This document shows, piece after piece, positions 1 to 8,459 of a DNA stretch of 64,000 nucleotides. The notes under the pieces are model-generated. The model saw nothing but the letters and a program-made list of their open reading frames with translations, ran no database searches and was not told the origin of the DNA. Position numbers and translations under genes: made by a program. Where the stretch lies: assembly GCF_965196975.1 (NCBI RefSeq), contig NZ_OZ239981.1, forward strand, positions 3,658,001 to 3,722,000. Direction: 5' to 3'. The stretch comes from Endozoicomonas sp965196975. Its GTDB lineage: Bacteria > Pseudomonadota > Gammaproteobacteria > Pseudomonadales > Endozoicomonadaceae. Numbering within the stretch: the stretch's first letter is position 1; each line of letters starts with the position of its first letter.

Positions 1-769
1 TTAACTCCTTTGACTGATGATGCCCTCCTCCAGGTTGAAGACAGAGTGACTCCATTACCATCTGCAGCTTATAGAGATCTCCCTGCCCCATTCTCTGCCA
101 GGCAAAAATCAGCTTACTCTTTAACTTATTCTTCAGAACTTCCAGATGGACTGGAGATGCTGTCGCCTGCCATGTATCGAGAAGTTTTTTTTCAAATCGG
201 GCCAGATTCGTTTCAGGATCAGACAATAACGCTTCAATTTTTTTCGTTGCATCTGAGACACCTGATGATGGATAACTTTCACCAAAAAGGTAGTCCACTA
301 CGTCATCTACATAGGGGGCCGCATCACGAATAGCATTATTCCAGGATTCAAAAGACAGGCTTAGCTCTTCCTGTCGTTCTTCAGATCCAACCCCCACCCC
401 AGAACTCTGAGCTAACAACTCTGCTGTTTGGGCTATTTCAGCATCAGCACAATGTTCTGGTTTAGTAGCTATGCCACCTTTCTTTTCCAAAGACATCGCT
501 CTTCCAGATACTGATAAATTCTGGTTTTCTTTATCCTGCTGATTGGCTGACACATATCTTTTAGCAGAGGTGGGAGCAACACTCATATCCAGTAACTTTC
601 GCTTTCTCGGCTCCGGCATGACTTCACTGCCCTTCGGATTTCTTAAGCCCAGCCCACGCCCCCTTACCTGAAGAACCTCCTTACCATCCCGGCTGCCAAC
701 AGGTTCCTGATTTTCATGCGGCCCCTGTGCCAAAGGCGTCCGATTATTATTGGTACCAGAGATCGACAT
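1..769 (-). CDS. Hypothetical protein, C-terminus beyond window edge
   Basis: An uninterrupted reading frame of 256 codons runs on the minus strand from ATG at 769 to the window edge without a stop. An AGGAAG ribosome-binding site lies about 8 nt upstream of the ATG. The first 130 or so residues are polar and low in complexity (early Asn triplet, Arg/Lys cluster near residues 60-65), suggesting disorder. The rest is a helical, acidic segment with Leu/Trp heptad-like spacing. I recognise no family. A disordered N-terminus on a helical body, in a genome with eukaryotic-like proteins, would fit a secreted protein, but that is speculation. Plus-strand frames over this stretch are shadows. Confidence 0.6.
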   Translation of the reverse strand, partial: MSISGTNNNRTPLAQGPHENQEPVGSRDGKEVLQVRGRGLGLRNPKGSEVMPEPRKRKLLDMSVAPTSAKRYVSANQQDKENQNLSVSGRAMSLEKKGGIATKPEHCADAEIAQTAELLAQSSGVGVGSEERQEELSLSFESWNNAIRDAAPYVDDVVDYLFGESYPSSGVSDATKKIEALLSDPETNLARFEKKLLDTWQATASPVHLEVLKNKLKSKLIFAWQRMGQGDLYKLQMVMESLCLQPGGGHHQSKEL

Positions 770-891
770 GATTTCTTCTTCCTGAAAAAGCATCCATATA
801 AAGGGTCAACAGAATAAACATGAAACTGACAACACCCCTTTTTCTGTATCGACATGTCTGCCTACTACAAAATAAAAAATAGTCGTATATA

Positions 892-1542
892 TCAGATATC
901 AAGGGGAGAAAAGTAAGTCTGCTCCAGCGCTTTGAAGGAATCCATGGCTTCGGGCGTAATGAACCCCCGATCCATAATCAGAACCTGATATATGATTCTG
1001 TTGAGCATCGCTCTTGACGGCTCCCCCTTTTCATCATTCAACACGCCATGGACCAATTCATGCCAACTGGTCAGAACCATAAATGTATTCAGGGCAAGCG
1101 CTTCAATTTCTTCATCACTGGCTTTTATCAAGCCTGATGCAATAAGCCCTCGGAACACCTGCTCTATCATCGTGATACAGAGGCTGGCAAATCCTCTGTA
1201 CATGACTTGCAGCTCATCGCTCCGGGCAACAGCTCCATGCAGCCCCCGAAATATAAAGCGGTATCTCCACATACCAGCCAGCAACGCTTCCAGATACTGC
1301 TGCTTGTCCTCCAGTGTGATTCCCTTCCCTGCAGGCAGGACAATGTCGGCAGTCAACGTTTGCTGAAAACCCTCAAAAAGCGCAAGGATAATCGCGTCTT
1401 TATTGCGAAAGTGATAGTAAAGGTTTCCAGGAGAGATACCCATGTGGCTGGCAATATGGTTAGTCGTCACAGCTCTTTCACCCAGCTCATTAAAGAGTTG
1501 CATGGCAGTATTGAGAATTTTTTCACGCGTTTTCACAGCCAT
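892..1542 (-). CDS. TetR/AcrR family transcriptional regulator (LaoR-like by context)
   Basis: The protein has about 216 residues when started at ATG 1542 (MAVKTREKIL). The longer frame would need a TTG at 1602 and adds a tail unlike the family. Residues 1-50 form the TetR DNA-binding domain: the AVTTNHIASHMGIS helix-turn-helix followed by the GNLYYHFRNKDAI signature. The C-terminal part is the variable ligand-binding, dimerising domain. It is divergent from an aldehyde dehydrogenase, with a perfect palindrome between them, so it probably represses both. In Pseudomonas aeruginosa a TetR gene (laoR) sits beside an aldehyde dehydrogenase (laoC) and near coaD, as here. The ligand is unknown; fatty aldehydes or alcohols are a guess from that synteny. 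Confidence 0.85.
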   Translation of the reverse strand: MAVKTREKILNTAMQLFNELGERAVTTNHIASHMGISPGNLYYHFRNKDAIILALFEGFQQTLTADIVLPAGKGITLEDKQQYLEALLAGMWRYRFIFRGLHGAVARSDELQVMYRGFASLCITMIEQVFRGLIASGLIKASDEEIEALALNTFMVLTSWHELVHGVLNDEKGEPSRAMLNRIIYQVLIMDRGFITPEAMDSFKALEQTYFSPLDI

Positions 1543-1609
1543 ATAACCACTTTCACCATGTACCCTTAACGAAATAAAAAGACTGTTTGCAATAATAAGC
1601 AATTGACGA

Positions 1610-1629
1610 TTTAGAGTAATTACTCTAAA
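1610..1629. promoter_or_regulatory. Perfect 20-bp palindrome, probable TetR operator
   Basis: TTTAGAGTAA is followed directly by its exact reverse complement TTACTCTAAA. It lies 68 nt upstream of the TetR start and about 165 nt upstream of the dehydrogenase start. TetR dimers usually bind such palindromes in the shared intergenic region, giving autorepression and control of the divergent gene. Confidence 0.65.
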
Positions 1630-1793
1630 AATAACATAAACACGATAGTCCTGCTATTCAGCACTATCGAGAGTCTGCATCAAAAATGCAGGTTTCTCCC
1701 CCTTCAACGAGGGTGGGCAAGCCTCTCTAAGAGCAGTCTTTAGAAAATAAAAAATAATTAAAACAACCATTAATGCCTAAGAGGGAGACAACC

Positions 1794-3251
1794 ATGACCG
1801 CTGCCGAACCCATTACGTCAGAGCACAGGAAAGTGACCCAGCAAATCACAACCCCTCTAGAGGATCTTCTTGCCGTTCAGAAGAAAGCGTTTCTGAAAGA
1901 CCCTAACCCAACCTATCAGGAACGGGTGGCCCGTATAAAGGCCCTTGAGAAAGCATTGCTGAGCAATAAAGATGCATTACTGTCAGCTTTAGATGACGAT
2001 TTTGGTGGCCGAGCCAGAAGCGAGTCTTTACTCACAGAATTTATGCCAAACCTGGGCAATATCCACTATACGCTCAAGCGGCTTAAAAAATGGATGAAAC
2101 CCAGCAAGCGAAAGCTGAGCCCTCAGCTTTTGCCAGCTTCAGCCAAAGTGGTGTATCAACCTTTGGGAGTTGTAGGTATTGTGGTGCCCTTTAACTACCC
2201 ACTGTTCCTATCTCTAGGCCCATTATTAACGATTCTTGCCGCAGGCAACCGGGCCATGATCAAAATGTCAGAGTTCACACCAAAAACCTCGGAACTGGTC
2301 GCCCAACTCATTGAACAGACCTTCCCGGCAGATCTGGTCACGGTGGTTTGTGGTGATGCGGAAGTGGCAACTGAATTTACCAGCCTGCCCTTTGACCACA
2401 TTATTTTTACCGGTTCTACGCCTGTTGGCCACCATGTCATGCGAGCTGCGGCAAAAAATCTGACACCGGTAACTCTGGAGCTGGGAGGCAAGTCTCCGGT
2501 TATTGTGGATAACGATTTTCCGATACAGGAGGCGGCGGAAAGAATCTGCTATGCAAAAGCCCTGAATGCTGGTCAAACCTGCGTAGCGCCAGACTATATT
2601 CTGGTAAAAAATGACCAAAAGGCCGCTTTTATTGAACACTACCTGAAAGCCTTTCGAAAAATGTACTCAAAGGTCAACGGGAACAATGATTACACTTCTA
2701 TCATCAATAACCGTCATCACCAGCGCTTATTGAAACTGCTTGATGATGCCAAAGCGCAGGGAGCAACTGTTCATACGCCAGGCAACGAAGAAGTTAACGA
2801 CGGAAGCCGTCGAATACCCATCCACTTGATCGAGAATCCATCCGATAGCATGGGTATTATGCAGGAAGAGATTTTTGGCCCCTTGCTCCCTATCATCGGT
2901 ATTGACAGCCTTGACGAAGCCATTCAATTTGTACAGGACCGCCCCAGGCCTCTGGCACTTTATTACTTTGGTTCTAACACTAAAAATCAGGAAATGGTTC
3001 TGGAACAGACTCATTCCGGTGGAGTCTGCATTAATGAGTGCCTGTTTCATGTAGCGGTGGAAGATATGCCTTTTGGTGGCATCGGCCCATCAGGTATGGG
3101 GCACTACTATGGTTACGAAGGTTTCCAGACCTTTTCTAAAGCAAAGGCAGTGCTAACCAAAGGCAAGCTGAACAGTGCCAAAATGGTCTATCCCCCCTAT
3201 GGAGGATGGTTGCAGGAAAAAATGCTGGCGTTCCTTTCTGGCGGCAAATAA
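1794..3251 (+). CDS. Aldehyde dehydrogenase, coniferyl-aldehyde-dehydrogenase/LaoC type
   Basis: NAD(P)+-dependent oxidation of an aldehyde to the acid. I start at ATG 1794 (485 residues) because AGAGGGAG lies just upstream; an ATG 21 nt earlier has no such site. Visible motifs are the substrate/cofactor segment VPFNYPLFL, the FTGSTPVG cofactor loop, the catalytic base Glu in LELGGKSP (residue 229), and the nucleophile Cys in GQTCVAPDY (residue 263). Length and motifs match class-3-like enzymes usually annotated coniferyl aldehyde dehydrogenase. The divergent TetR and the coaD neighbourhood match the long-chain alcohol/aldehyde locus lao of Pseudomonas, but laoA and laoB are absent here. Substrate not determinable from sequence. 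Confidence 0.9.
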   Translation: MTAAEPITSEHRKVTQQITTPLEDLLAVQKKAFLKDPNPTYQERVARIKALEKALLSNKDALLSALDDDFGGRARSESLLTEFMPNLGNIHYTLKRLKKWMKPSKRKLSPQLLPASAKVVYQPLGVVGIVVPFNYPLFLSLGPLLTILAAGNRAMIKMSEFTPKTSELVAQLIEQTFPADLVTVVCGDAEVATEFTSLPFDHIIFTGSTPVGHHVMRAAAKNLTPVTLELGGKSPVIVDNDFPIQEAAERICYAKALNAGQTCVAPDYILVKNDQKAAFIEHYLKAFRKMYSKVNGNNDYTSIINNRHHQRLLKLLDDAKAQGATVHTPGNEEVNDGSRRIPIHLIENPSDSMGIMQEEIFGPLLPIIGIDSLDEAIQFVQDRPRPLALYYFGSNTKNQEMVLEQTHSGGVCINECLFHVAVEDMPFGGIGPSGMGHYYGYEGFQTFSKAKAVLTKGKLNSAKMVYPPYGGWLQEKMLAFLSGGK

Positions 3252-3267
3252 TTCTATCCTTTAAAGT

Positions 3268-3320
3268 CTGGCTCCCAACCTGGGAGCCAGAACCATGAAA
3301 GACTATGGCCTTTCATGGTT
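3268..3320 (+). terminator. Tandem hairpins after aldehyde dehydrogenase
   Basis: Two adjacent perfect stems: CTGGCTCCCA/TGGGAGCCAG with a 3-nt loop (3268-3290), and AACCATGAAAG/CTTTCATGGTT with an 8-nt loop (3291-3320). They start 17 nt after the stop codon. No clear T-run follows, so efficiency is uncertain. Confidence 0.55.
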
Positions 3321-3404
3321 ACAGTGTTGAAACACAAGCAAAACTGAACTATCGCCATCAAGAAAGGTCTTACATATTATAGAACTATAAGAGCTGATCT
3401 TGAT

Positions 3405-4154
3405 ATGACCACTTATGGACCTGCCACTCTACTCGCAAGCAATGGCGGCTCTCCAGAAAACGCAACGCCGGGTGTTGACATACCCAATCACCAGCAGACG
3501 GACTGGTCTCGCTGGAGCGTATCCAATGCCGCTGACCTTTCAGGAAGGTTCGCTCAATCAGCTTTTTCTGCCGCAACCAACCTCATTGATCGTGCGATAA
3601 GTATTATTCAGAATTTTTGCACTTATATCCTTCAACATTTTCAAAACGCACCGGACAGTAATGATTTTCAACGCTTCCTCATCTATCAAAACCAACTCGT
3701 CAATTTCTGGAGTTCTAAAACTCAATATGAACAGGCTCTATGTGAGTTAGTAGATGGTCAAAAGAGAGGCCATTGGTGCTGGTTTATATTTCCCATCCTT
3801 GATGGTAGAACAGATCGGCCGAGTGATAGATGTAAATATTTTGCTTTCAAAAGCCGTCAGGATGTTCAAAACTTTTGGTCAGACCCCACACTGAGAAGCC
3901 GACTGGAGTCAGTGTGTAATACAATCAATCAGCACAAGAACAAAAATATCGGTATTAAAACGATCTTAGGTGGTGGAGAAATGGGGCAAACAGACAGCTT
4001 CAAGTTACACGTCTGTGTTACTCTGTTTGCCCAGTTAACTGGCCACTCCGTTTTTCATGAAGTTCTCAACAATTTTTACTCGGGAAAACCCGACACCAGA
4101 ACTCAACACCTCATTACTCACTGGCCTAAACTACGGACGCCATCAGATAGTTAA
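3405..4154 (+). CDS. DUF1810 family protein with N-terminal extension
   Basis: 249 residues. From about residue 85 onward it matches the pattern I know for DUF1810: YEQALCELVDGQKRGHWCWF, then FIFPILDG, a segment like AFKSRQDVQNFWSDPTLRSR, ILGGGEMGQTDSFKLHVCVT, and a Phe/Tyr-rich end (FYSGKPDTRT). DUF1810 has no firmly established biochemical role. The first 85 residues are extra relative to the usual 140-150-residue proteins and look polar and poorly structured, ending in a hydrophobic helix (ATNLIDRAISIIQNFCTYIL). It sits where laoA/laoB would be in Pseudomonas, between the dehydrogenase and coaD. The ribosome-binding site is weak. Confidence 0.7.
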   Translation: MTTYGPATLLASNGGSPENATPGVDIPNHQQTDWSRWSVSNAADLSGRFAQSAFSAATNLIDRAISIIQNFCTYILQHFQNAPDSNDFQRFLIYQNQLVNFWSSKTQYEQALCELVDGQKRGHWCWFIFPILDGRTDRPSDRCKYFAFKSRQDVQNFWSDPTLRSRLESVCNTINQHKNKNIGIKTILGGGEMGQTDSFKLHVCVTLFAQLTGHSVFHEVLNNFYSGKPDTRTQHLITHWPKLRTPSDS

Positions 4155-4365
4155 TACCCTTTCTCCCTCATTTTGAGCTACATAACGACAAAGCGCTAAA
4201 TAATCCAGCCATTTGAACCCTTTTGACTATTTCGTTAACATGCCCTTTTACTAAGAAAAGGTCGCCATATTGTCAGGCATGGTTTCCTAATAATAGCCAG
4301 CTGCTTTAGCTATTTGTTAGTCACTTGAGCCTGTCACTGGAATTGTGGCCGGAGAGTCATTTTTA

Positions 4366-4848
4366 ATGATCAAGGTAATCTATCCTGGTACGTTTGACCC
4401 TATCACCAAGGGCCACATGGATCTTGTTGAAAGAGCGGCTAAACTGTTTGACACCATTGTCATTGCGGTTGCTGAAAGCCCCAAAAAAAAACCACTATTT
4501 GATCTGGAAACCAGGGTCAGCCTCGCCGAAGAATCAACAGCGCATCTGCCCAATGTTCAGGTGACAGGCTTCAGTTCTCTGCTTGCGAGCTTTGTTGAAG
4601 AACAGCAGGCTCAAGTTATTCTCAGGGGGCTAAGAGCCGTTTCTGATTTTGAATATGAATTCCAGATGGCCAATATGAACCGGGTGCTGGCGCCAAAAGT
4701 GGAAAGCCTTTTTCTTACCCCGGCCGAGCAGTACTCCTATATTTCCTCTACACTGGTTCGGGAAATTGCATCCCTTGGTGGGGATATTTCCAAGTTTGTA
4801 TCGCCATGTGTTCAGAAAGCACTAACAGATAAGTTCAACGGAAACTGA
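4366..4848 (+). CDS. coaD: Phosphopantetheine adenylyltransferase (CoaD)
   Basis: Transfers AMP from ATP to 4'-phosphopantetheine to give dephospho-CoA, the penultimate step of coenzyme A synthesis. 160 residues, the usual bacterial size. The nucleotidyltransferase signature is at the N-terminus (YPGTFDPITKGH, the T/HxGH motif), RGLRAVSDFEYE lies mid-protein, and the ISSTLVRE motif near the end contacts ATP. The start is ATG 4366 with GGAGAG 9 nt upstream; an upstream in-frame GTG at 4345 is rejected because it would swallow that site. Followed by a ferredoxin gene as in Pseudomonas. Confidence 0.97.
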   Translation: MIKVIYPGTFDPITKGHMDLVERAAKLFDTIVIAVAESPKKKPLFDLETRVSLAEESTAHLPNVQVTGFSSLLASFVEEQQAQVILRGLRAVSDFEYEFQMANMNRVLAPKVESLFLTPAEQYSYISSTLVREIASLGGDISKFVSPCVQKALTDKFNGN

Positions 4849-4915
4849 GACACTGTCCGCCTGAATCGTTTTTTATATGCCTCAATCAGGCGGAGCTAAA
4901 TTTCAAAGGTCACCT

Positions 4916-5164
4916 ATGGCTTTAATGATTACTGACGATTGCATTAACTGCGACGTCTGCGAACCGGAATGTCCTAATAGCGCTATTTCACCTGGGGAAG
5001 AAATTTACGAGATTGACCCTCTGCTCTGTACAGAGTGTGTCGGCCATTATGATGAGCCTCAATGCCAACAAGTATGTCCTGTTGACTGTATTCCGAAAAA
5101 CCCGGACTGCGAAGAAACTCAGGATGAATTGATGGAAAAATACCTTATTATCACCGCAGCCTGA
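4916..5164 (+). CDS. yfhL: YfhL-type 2[4Fe-4S] ferredoxin
   Basis: 82-residue bacterial ferredoxin starting MALMITDDCINC at ATG 4916, with AAAGGT upstream. It carries two cluster-binding cysteine sets: CINCDVCEPECP at the N-terminus, then CTECVGHYDEPQC and CQQVCPVDC. The 8-residue insert between the second and third cysteines of the second set, and the acidic C-terminal tail, are typical of the YfhL/Allochromatium-type low-potential ferredoxins. Cytosolic electron carrier; its partner is unknown. Directly downstream of coaD and probably co-transcribed with it. Confidence 0.93.
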   Translation: MALMITDDCINCDVCEPECPNSAISPGEEIYEIDPLLCTECVGHYDEPQCQQVCPVDCIPKNPDCEETQDELMEKYLIITAA

Positions 5165-5170
5165 AGGTGG

Positions 5171-5198
5171 GTCGCAAAAGCATTACTTCTTTTGCGAC
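5171..5198 (+). terminator. Hairpin after ferredoxin gene
   Basis: Perfect 10-bp stem GTCGCAAAAG/CTTTTGCGAC with an 8-nt loop, 7 nt after the stop codon. It lacks a strong T-run, but its position fits transcription termination. It may also serve the convergent azoreductase remnant. Confidence 0.5.
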
Positions 5199-5238
5199 TC
5201 CCCGATATTTGTATCTTCAGGCATAAGCATGAAACCCA

Positions 5239-5361
5239 TCAAGCGACGAGATTATCTATTTCCACCTCTGCATCATTTACTGCCTGCGCCTTGATATCAT
5301 CTCCCATGTTAAGCCCTTCTGCATAAACAAACTCTACATCCTGAATGCCAATAAAACTGAG
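5239..5361 (-). pseudogene. azoR: C-terminal fragment of FMN-dependent NADH azoreductase (AzoR/AcpD)
   Basis: The minus strand reads, to a TGA at 5239, the last 40 or so residues of an AzoR-type flavoprotein (FIGIQDVEFVYAEGLNMG...). It is separated from the rest of the gene at 6961-7448 by an IS66 insertion. Removing the IS and one copy of the 8-bp duplication AAACTGAG restores one continuous frame (VRHFLS followed by FIGIQDV). The IS supplies an early stop to the N-terminal part, so the enzyme is presumably inactive. Confidence 0.85.
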
Positions 5362-6960
5362 GTAACTATTCAGCACCCTTCATATAAATCTGGAATTTTC
5401 TGATTTTTCGACCATCATCTTATACTCAATTTTTCTAACAAATCTCCAGTATGGAACCAGACTTCCCAGCTACTCCGTTTACCGAAGCTCTCCTTAAAGA
5501 GAATGAAGAGCTTCGGACCGAGAATGCGCTTTTACGGGAACGTTGCAGCGAACTGGAAGAAAGGGTTAATAAAAACAGTCAAAACAGTAGTAAGCCACCA
5601 TCGTCAGATGGTTATCAAAAGCCCAGTAAAAAAGGGAGTGATAAAGGTGATACATCTTCCAAAGAAGCCCCCTGCTCCTCACAGGAAACACCGAACCCCA
5701 AAAGCCTTAGACCATCTTCAGGCAATAAACCAGGTGGCCAGAAAGGTCATCAAGGCTCTTGTTTGAGACGTGTCGCCTTACCCGATTATGTCAGGCATCT
5801 GAAGGTTGAAAAATGTTGCTGTTGCCAGTCTTCGCTTATCGATATTAAACCCACCAAATACATTGAGCGACAGGTTTTTGATCCAGGTAGACCCGGAGAA
5901 TTTGAAGTTACCGCGTACTGGGCAGACGTTAAAGTATGTCCTTGTGGTAAACGGAACACCGCTGAGTTTCCCCAAGGAGTGAAAGCCGCTGCTCAATACG
6001 GAGAAGTGACTCAGGCAATGGCTGTTCATTTAAACCAGTATCACTTCATCCCATATCACCGGGTGTCTGAGTATTTCAATACTATTTATTGCATGAGTGT
6101 CAGCGCAGGCTCTGTTGCCAATTTTGTTGCCTATACCCATGAGAACCTGGCCTCTACTGAGCAGAGTATCCGCGATGCTTTACAAGAAAGTCCGGTTGCA
6201 GGAGCGGATGAAACTGGCATGCGGGTTGACGGTTCACTGTGGTGGTTACACATTATGCGAGATGACCAATGGACGCTTTACTACCTCTCAGAAAGGCGAG
6301 GTTGTGAAGCAATGGATGCAATGGGCATCCTGCTGACTTTTGCAGGCATTCTGGTTCACGATCATTGGAAGTCCTACTTTGCCTATGCGGCAGTGCATGT
6401 GCTTTGTAATGCCCATCATCTGAGAGAGCTTCAGGGAGTTGTCGATAGGGATGCGAATAAGCTGGCTCTGCGGCTGATGAAATTGCTTACGCTCTCCTGG
6501 CACTTCTGCAAGAAATACAAAGCAGCCGGTCTGACTCAAATGCCTGGTGCAATACAGCTTCGCATTGAGACGATATACGACCAAATCCTTCAAAGGGCTC
6601 TCACGAAGGAAACCGCTTATATGGAAAAACAACGACAGGTGCTTGGACGTAAGAAGGTCAGGAATACCAAGGCCTACAACCTGTTCAAAAGGCTTATTGA
6701 GTTTAAGGTTGAAACGTTGCGCTTCATGTCGGACTTTTCAATTCCCTTCGATAACAATGGCAGTGAACGTGATGCCAGGATGGCCAAACTTAAGCAGAAG
6801 ATCTCAGGCTGCTTCAGAAGCGAAGACGGAGGTACCATGTTTACCCGAATCCGAAGCTATTTATCATCTGCTAAAAAGCAGGGGTTGAACATATTTCAGG
6901 CGCTTCTTAAAGCGGTTCGAAATTACAACAATACGCCTTTGCTGGGTGCTGAATAGTTAC
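5362..6960 (+). mobile_element. IS66-family insertion sequence, copy A (1599 bp)
   Basis: Terminal inverted repeats GTAACTATTCAGCACCC and GGGTGCTGAATAGTTAC, flanked by an 8-bp target duplication AAACTGAG (5354-5361 and 6961-6968). The element carries a single transposase gene and no tnpA/tnpB, like the ISBst12-type subgroup of IS66. It disrupts azoR. It encodes the same protein as the copies at 30519, 41669 and 58983, pointing to a recent burst. Confidence 0.95.
5451..6956 (+). CDS. tnpC: IS66-family transposase (TnpC), copy A
   Basis: 501-residue DDE transposase. The N-terminal leucine-zipper-like coiled coil (LLKENEELRTENALLRERC) is followed by a Ser/Lys-rich linker, a zinc-finger-like cysteine cluster (CCCCQSSL ... 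CPCGKRN, about residues 121-165), then the catalytic core: first Asp in GADETGMRVDG, second in LVHDHWKSYF, Glu in NNGSERDARMAK. The stop codon TAG lies within the right terminal repeat. Intact. Confidence 0.95.
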   Translation: MEPDFPATPFTEALLKENEELRTENALLRERCSELEERVNKNSQNSSKPPSSDGYQKPSKKGSDKGDTSSKEAPCSSQETPNPKSLRPSSGNKPGGQKGHQGSCLRRVALPDYVRHLKVEKCCCCQSSLIDIKPTKYIERQVFDPGRPGEFEVTAYWADVKVCPCGKRNTAEFPQGVKAAAQYGEVTQAMAVHLNQYHFIPYHRVSEYFNTIYCMSVSAGSVANFVAYTHENLASTEQSIRDALQESPVAGADETGMRVDGSLWWLHIMRDDQWTLYYLSERRGCEAMDAMGILLTFAGILVHDHWKSYFAYAAVHVLCNAHHLRELQGVVDRDANKLALRLMKLLTLSWHFCKKYKAAGLTQMPGAIQLRIETIYDQILQRALTKETAYMEKQRQVLGRKKVRNTKAYNLFKRLIEFKVETLRFMSDFSIPFDNNGSERDARMAKLKQKISGCFRSEDGGTMFTRIRSYLSSAKKQGLNIFQALLKAVRNYNNTPLLGAE

Positions 6961-7448
6961 AAACTGAGAAAGTGTCGAACCAGTGCGGTCTGTGTATCGT
7001 ACTCAGTACCAGAATATTGTCCGCCTCTGGCAGCCATGATGTATGCTTTCTTTCCTTCCAGAAGTCCAACTGGACCCTGCTCGGTATATTTAAAGGTAAC
7101 CCCAGCCCTGGCAATAAAATCAAACCAGGATTTTAACGTTGAAGGTAAACTGAAGTTATACATAGGCAACCCAATCACCAGAACATCAGCGGACTTCACT
7201 TCCTCTATCAACTGATCAGAAAGCGCCGTCATTTCTGTCTGTCGATTGTTTTTCTGGTCTTCGGGGATTCCAAAGCCCATCACGATTTCAGCATCCAGGT
7301 GCGGAATTTGCTCGTTAGCCAGATCTCTCACGTTAAGTTGAGCATCAGGATTAACGGCCAGAAAACGCTTAATAAACTTCTGTGACAACTGGGTTGACTG
7401 CCCATGTTCACCAAACAGGCTGCTGTTGATTTGCAGTAATTTAGTCAT
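6961..7448 (-). pseudogene. azoR: N-terminal fragment of FMN-dependent NADH azoreductase
   Basis: About 160 residues of an AzoR/AcpD flavodoxin-fold enzyme that reduces quinones and azo compounds with NADH and FMN. Visible are MTKLLQINSSLFGEHGQS (FMN phosphate loop), the PMYNFSLPSTLKSWFD flavin-binding segment, and the RGGQYSGTEYD loop. AGGTG lies upstream of ATG 7448. The frame runs into IS66 copy A and stops at its edge; the missing C-terminus is at 5239-5361. The divergent LysR gene is probably its regulator, a common arrangement for azoR. Confidence 0.9.
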
Positions 7449-7562
7449 GCTTCACACCTTTCAATTCAGTATTGTTATGATCATGATTTAAATTTATCGT
7501 CGAAATTACCGAAAAAAAAGTTCAAAATACCGTATAAAACCATCGATTTATTAGATATAAAA

Positions 7563-8459
7563 ATGTCAAAGGTAACACTTGATCAGTGGCGTCTGCTTCA
7601 GGCAGTCGTAGAACATGGAGGCTTTGCCCAGGCTTCAAAAGCCATTTTCAAAAGCCAGTCCACCATCAGTTATGCTATCAGCAAGCTTCAGCGTCAGCTG
7701 GGTATTGAACTGCTGGAGATTAAGGGGCGAAAAGCCGTATTGACTGAAGCCGGTAAAGTCATGCTCAGAAGAGCACAGACACTGCTTAAAGAAGCCGACG
7801 CTTTGGAAAAAGTGGCAGAAAGTCTTTCAGAAGGCTGGGAGGGAACGCTTACTCTGGCAGTCGATGTCATCTTTCCTAACTCATTGTTAATCAAGGCGCT
7901 AGATCAGTTCTCTCCCATTTCAAGACATACACGCCTGGAGATTGTTGAATCAGTCCTGTCCGGCACAACTGACATGCTGGTCAGTGGCAAAGCCGATATT
8001 GTTATCACAGGCATCGTTCCTCAGGGCTTTCTAGGAGAACCATTGTTATCCATTAATTTTGCGCCTTTCGCCCACAGGAGTCACCCTCTGGCTCAGCGTG
8101 ATCAAGCAATCAGTGAGGGAGAACTAAAACAATATCGGCAAATCGTTATTCGTGATTCAGGGATAAAAAGGGAAGCTGATGCTGGCTGGCTTGGAGCCGA
8201 AGAGCGGTGGACAGTCAGCCACATCAGCTCTTCGATAAGGCTTGTCAGACAGGGACTTGGGTTTGCATGGCTACCAACCCATCATATTCAGCAGGAGCTT
8301 GAAGAGGGTGTTATCAAACGGTTAGATACCAAGCTCAGTAATAGCCGGAATGTCCAGCTGTATATGGTCTTTCCTGACTCGAACTATATTGGTCCTGCAG
8401 CACACAAATTAGCAATGATCCTCAAAAAATGCTGCCAAAGTGAGGCTGACGGGAATTAG
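7563..8459 (+). CDS. LysR family transcriptional regulator
   Basis: 298 residues, full length. The N-terminal winged helix-turn-helix (residues 4-65) shows GGFAQASKAIFKSQSTISYA and the conserved LTEAGKVML end of the linker-proximal wing. The remainder is the periplasmic-binding-like effector domain. It is divergent from the broken azoreductase with a 114-bp AT-rich gap, so it likely controlled that gene in response to quinones or similar electrophiles (inference). It now regulates a disrupted target unless it has others. No clear ribosome-binding site precedes the ATG. It overlaps the convergent DUF2835 gene by 4 bp. Confidence 0.9.
   Translation: MSKVTLDQWRLLQAVVEHGGFAQASKAIFKSQSTISYAISKLQRQLGIELLEIKGRKAVLTEAGKVMLRRAQTLLKEADALEKVAESLSEGWEGTLTLAVDVIFPNSLLIKALDQFSPISRHTRLEIVESVLSGTTDMLVSGKADIVITGIVPQGFLGEPLLSINFAPFAHRSHPLAQRDQAISEGELKQYRQIVIRDSGIKREADAGWLGAEERWTVSHISSSIRLVRQGLGFAWLPTHHIQQELEEGVIKRLDTKLSNSRNVQLYMVFPDSNYIGPAAHKLAMILKKCCQSEADGN

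Noticed and set aside
10..333. Plus-strand 107-codon frame at the left edge
   Set aside because: Shadow of the 256-codon minus-strand gene that has a proper ribosome-binding site.
1643..1692. Imperfect hairpins in the aldehyde dehydrogenase leader as a riboswitch
   Set aside because: CGATAGT/ACTATCG and CTGCAT/ATGCAG are short and match no riboswitch class I know.
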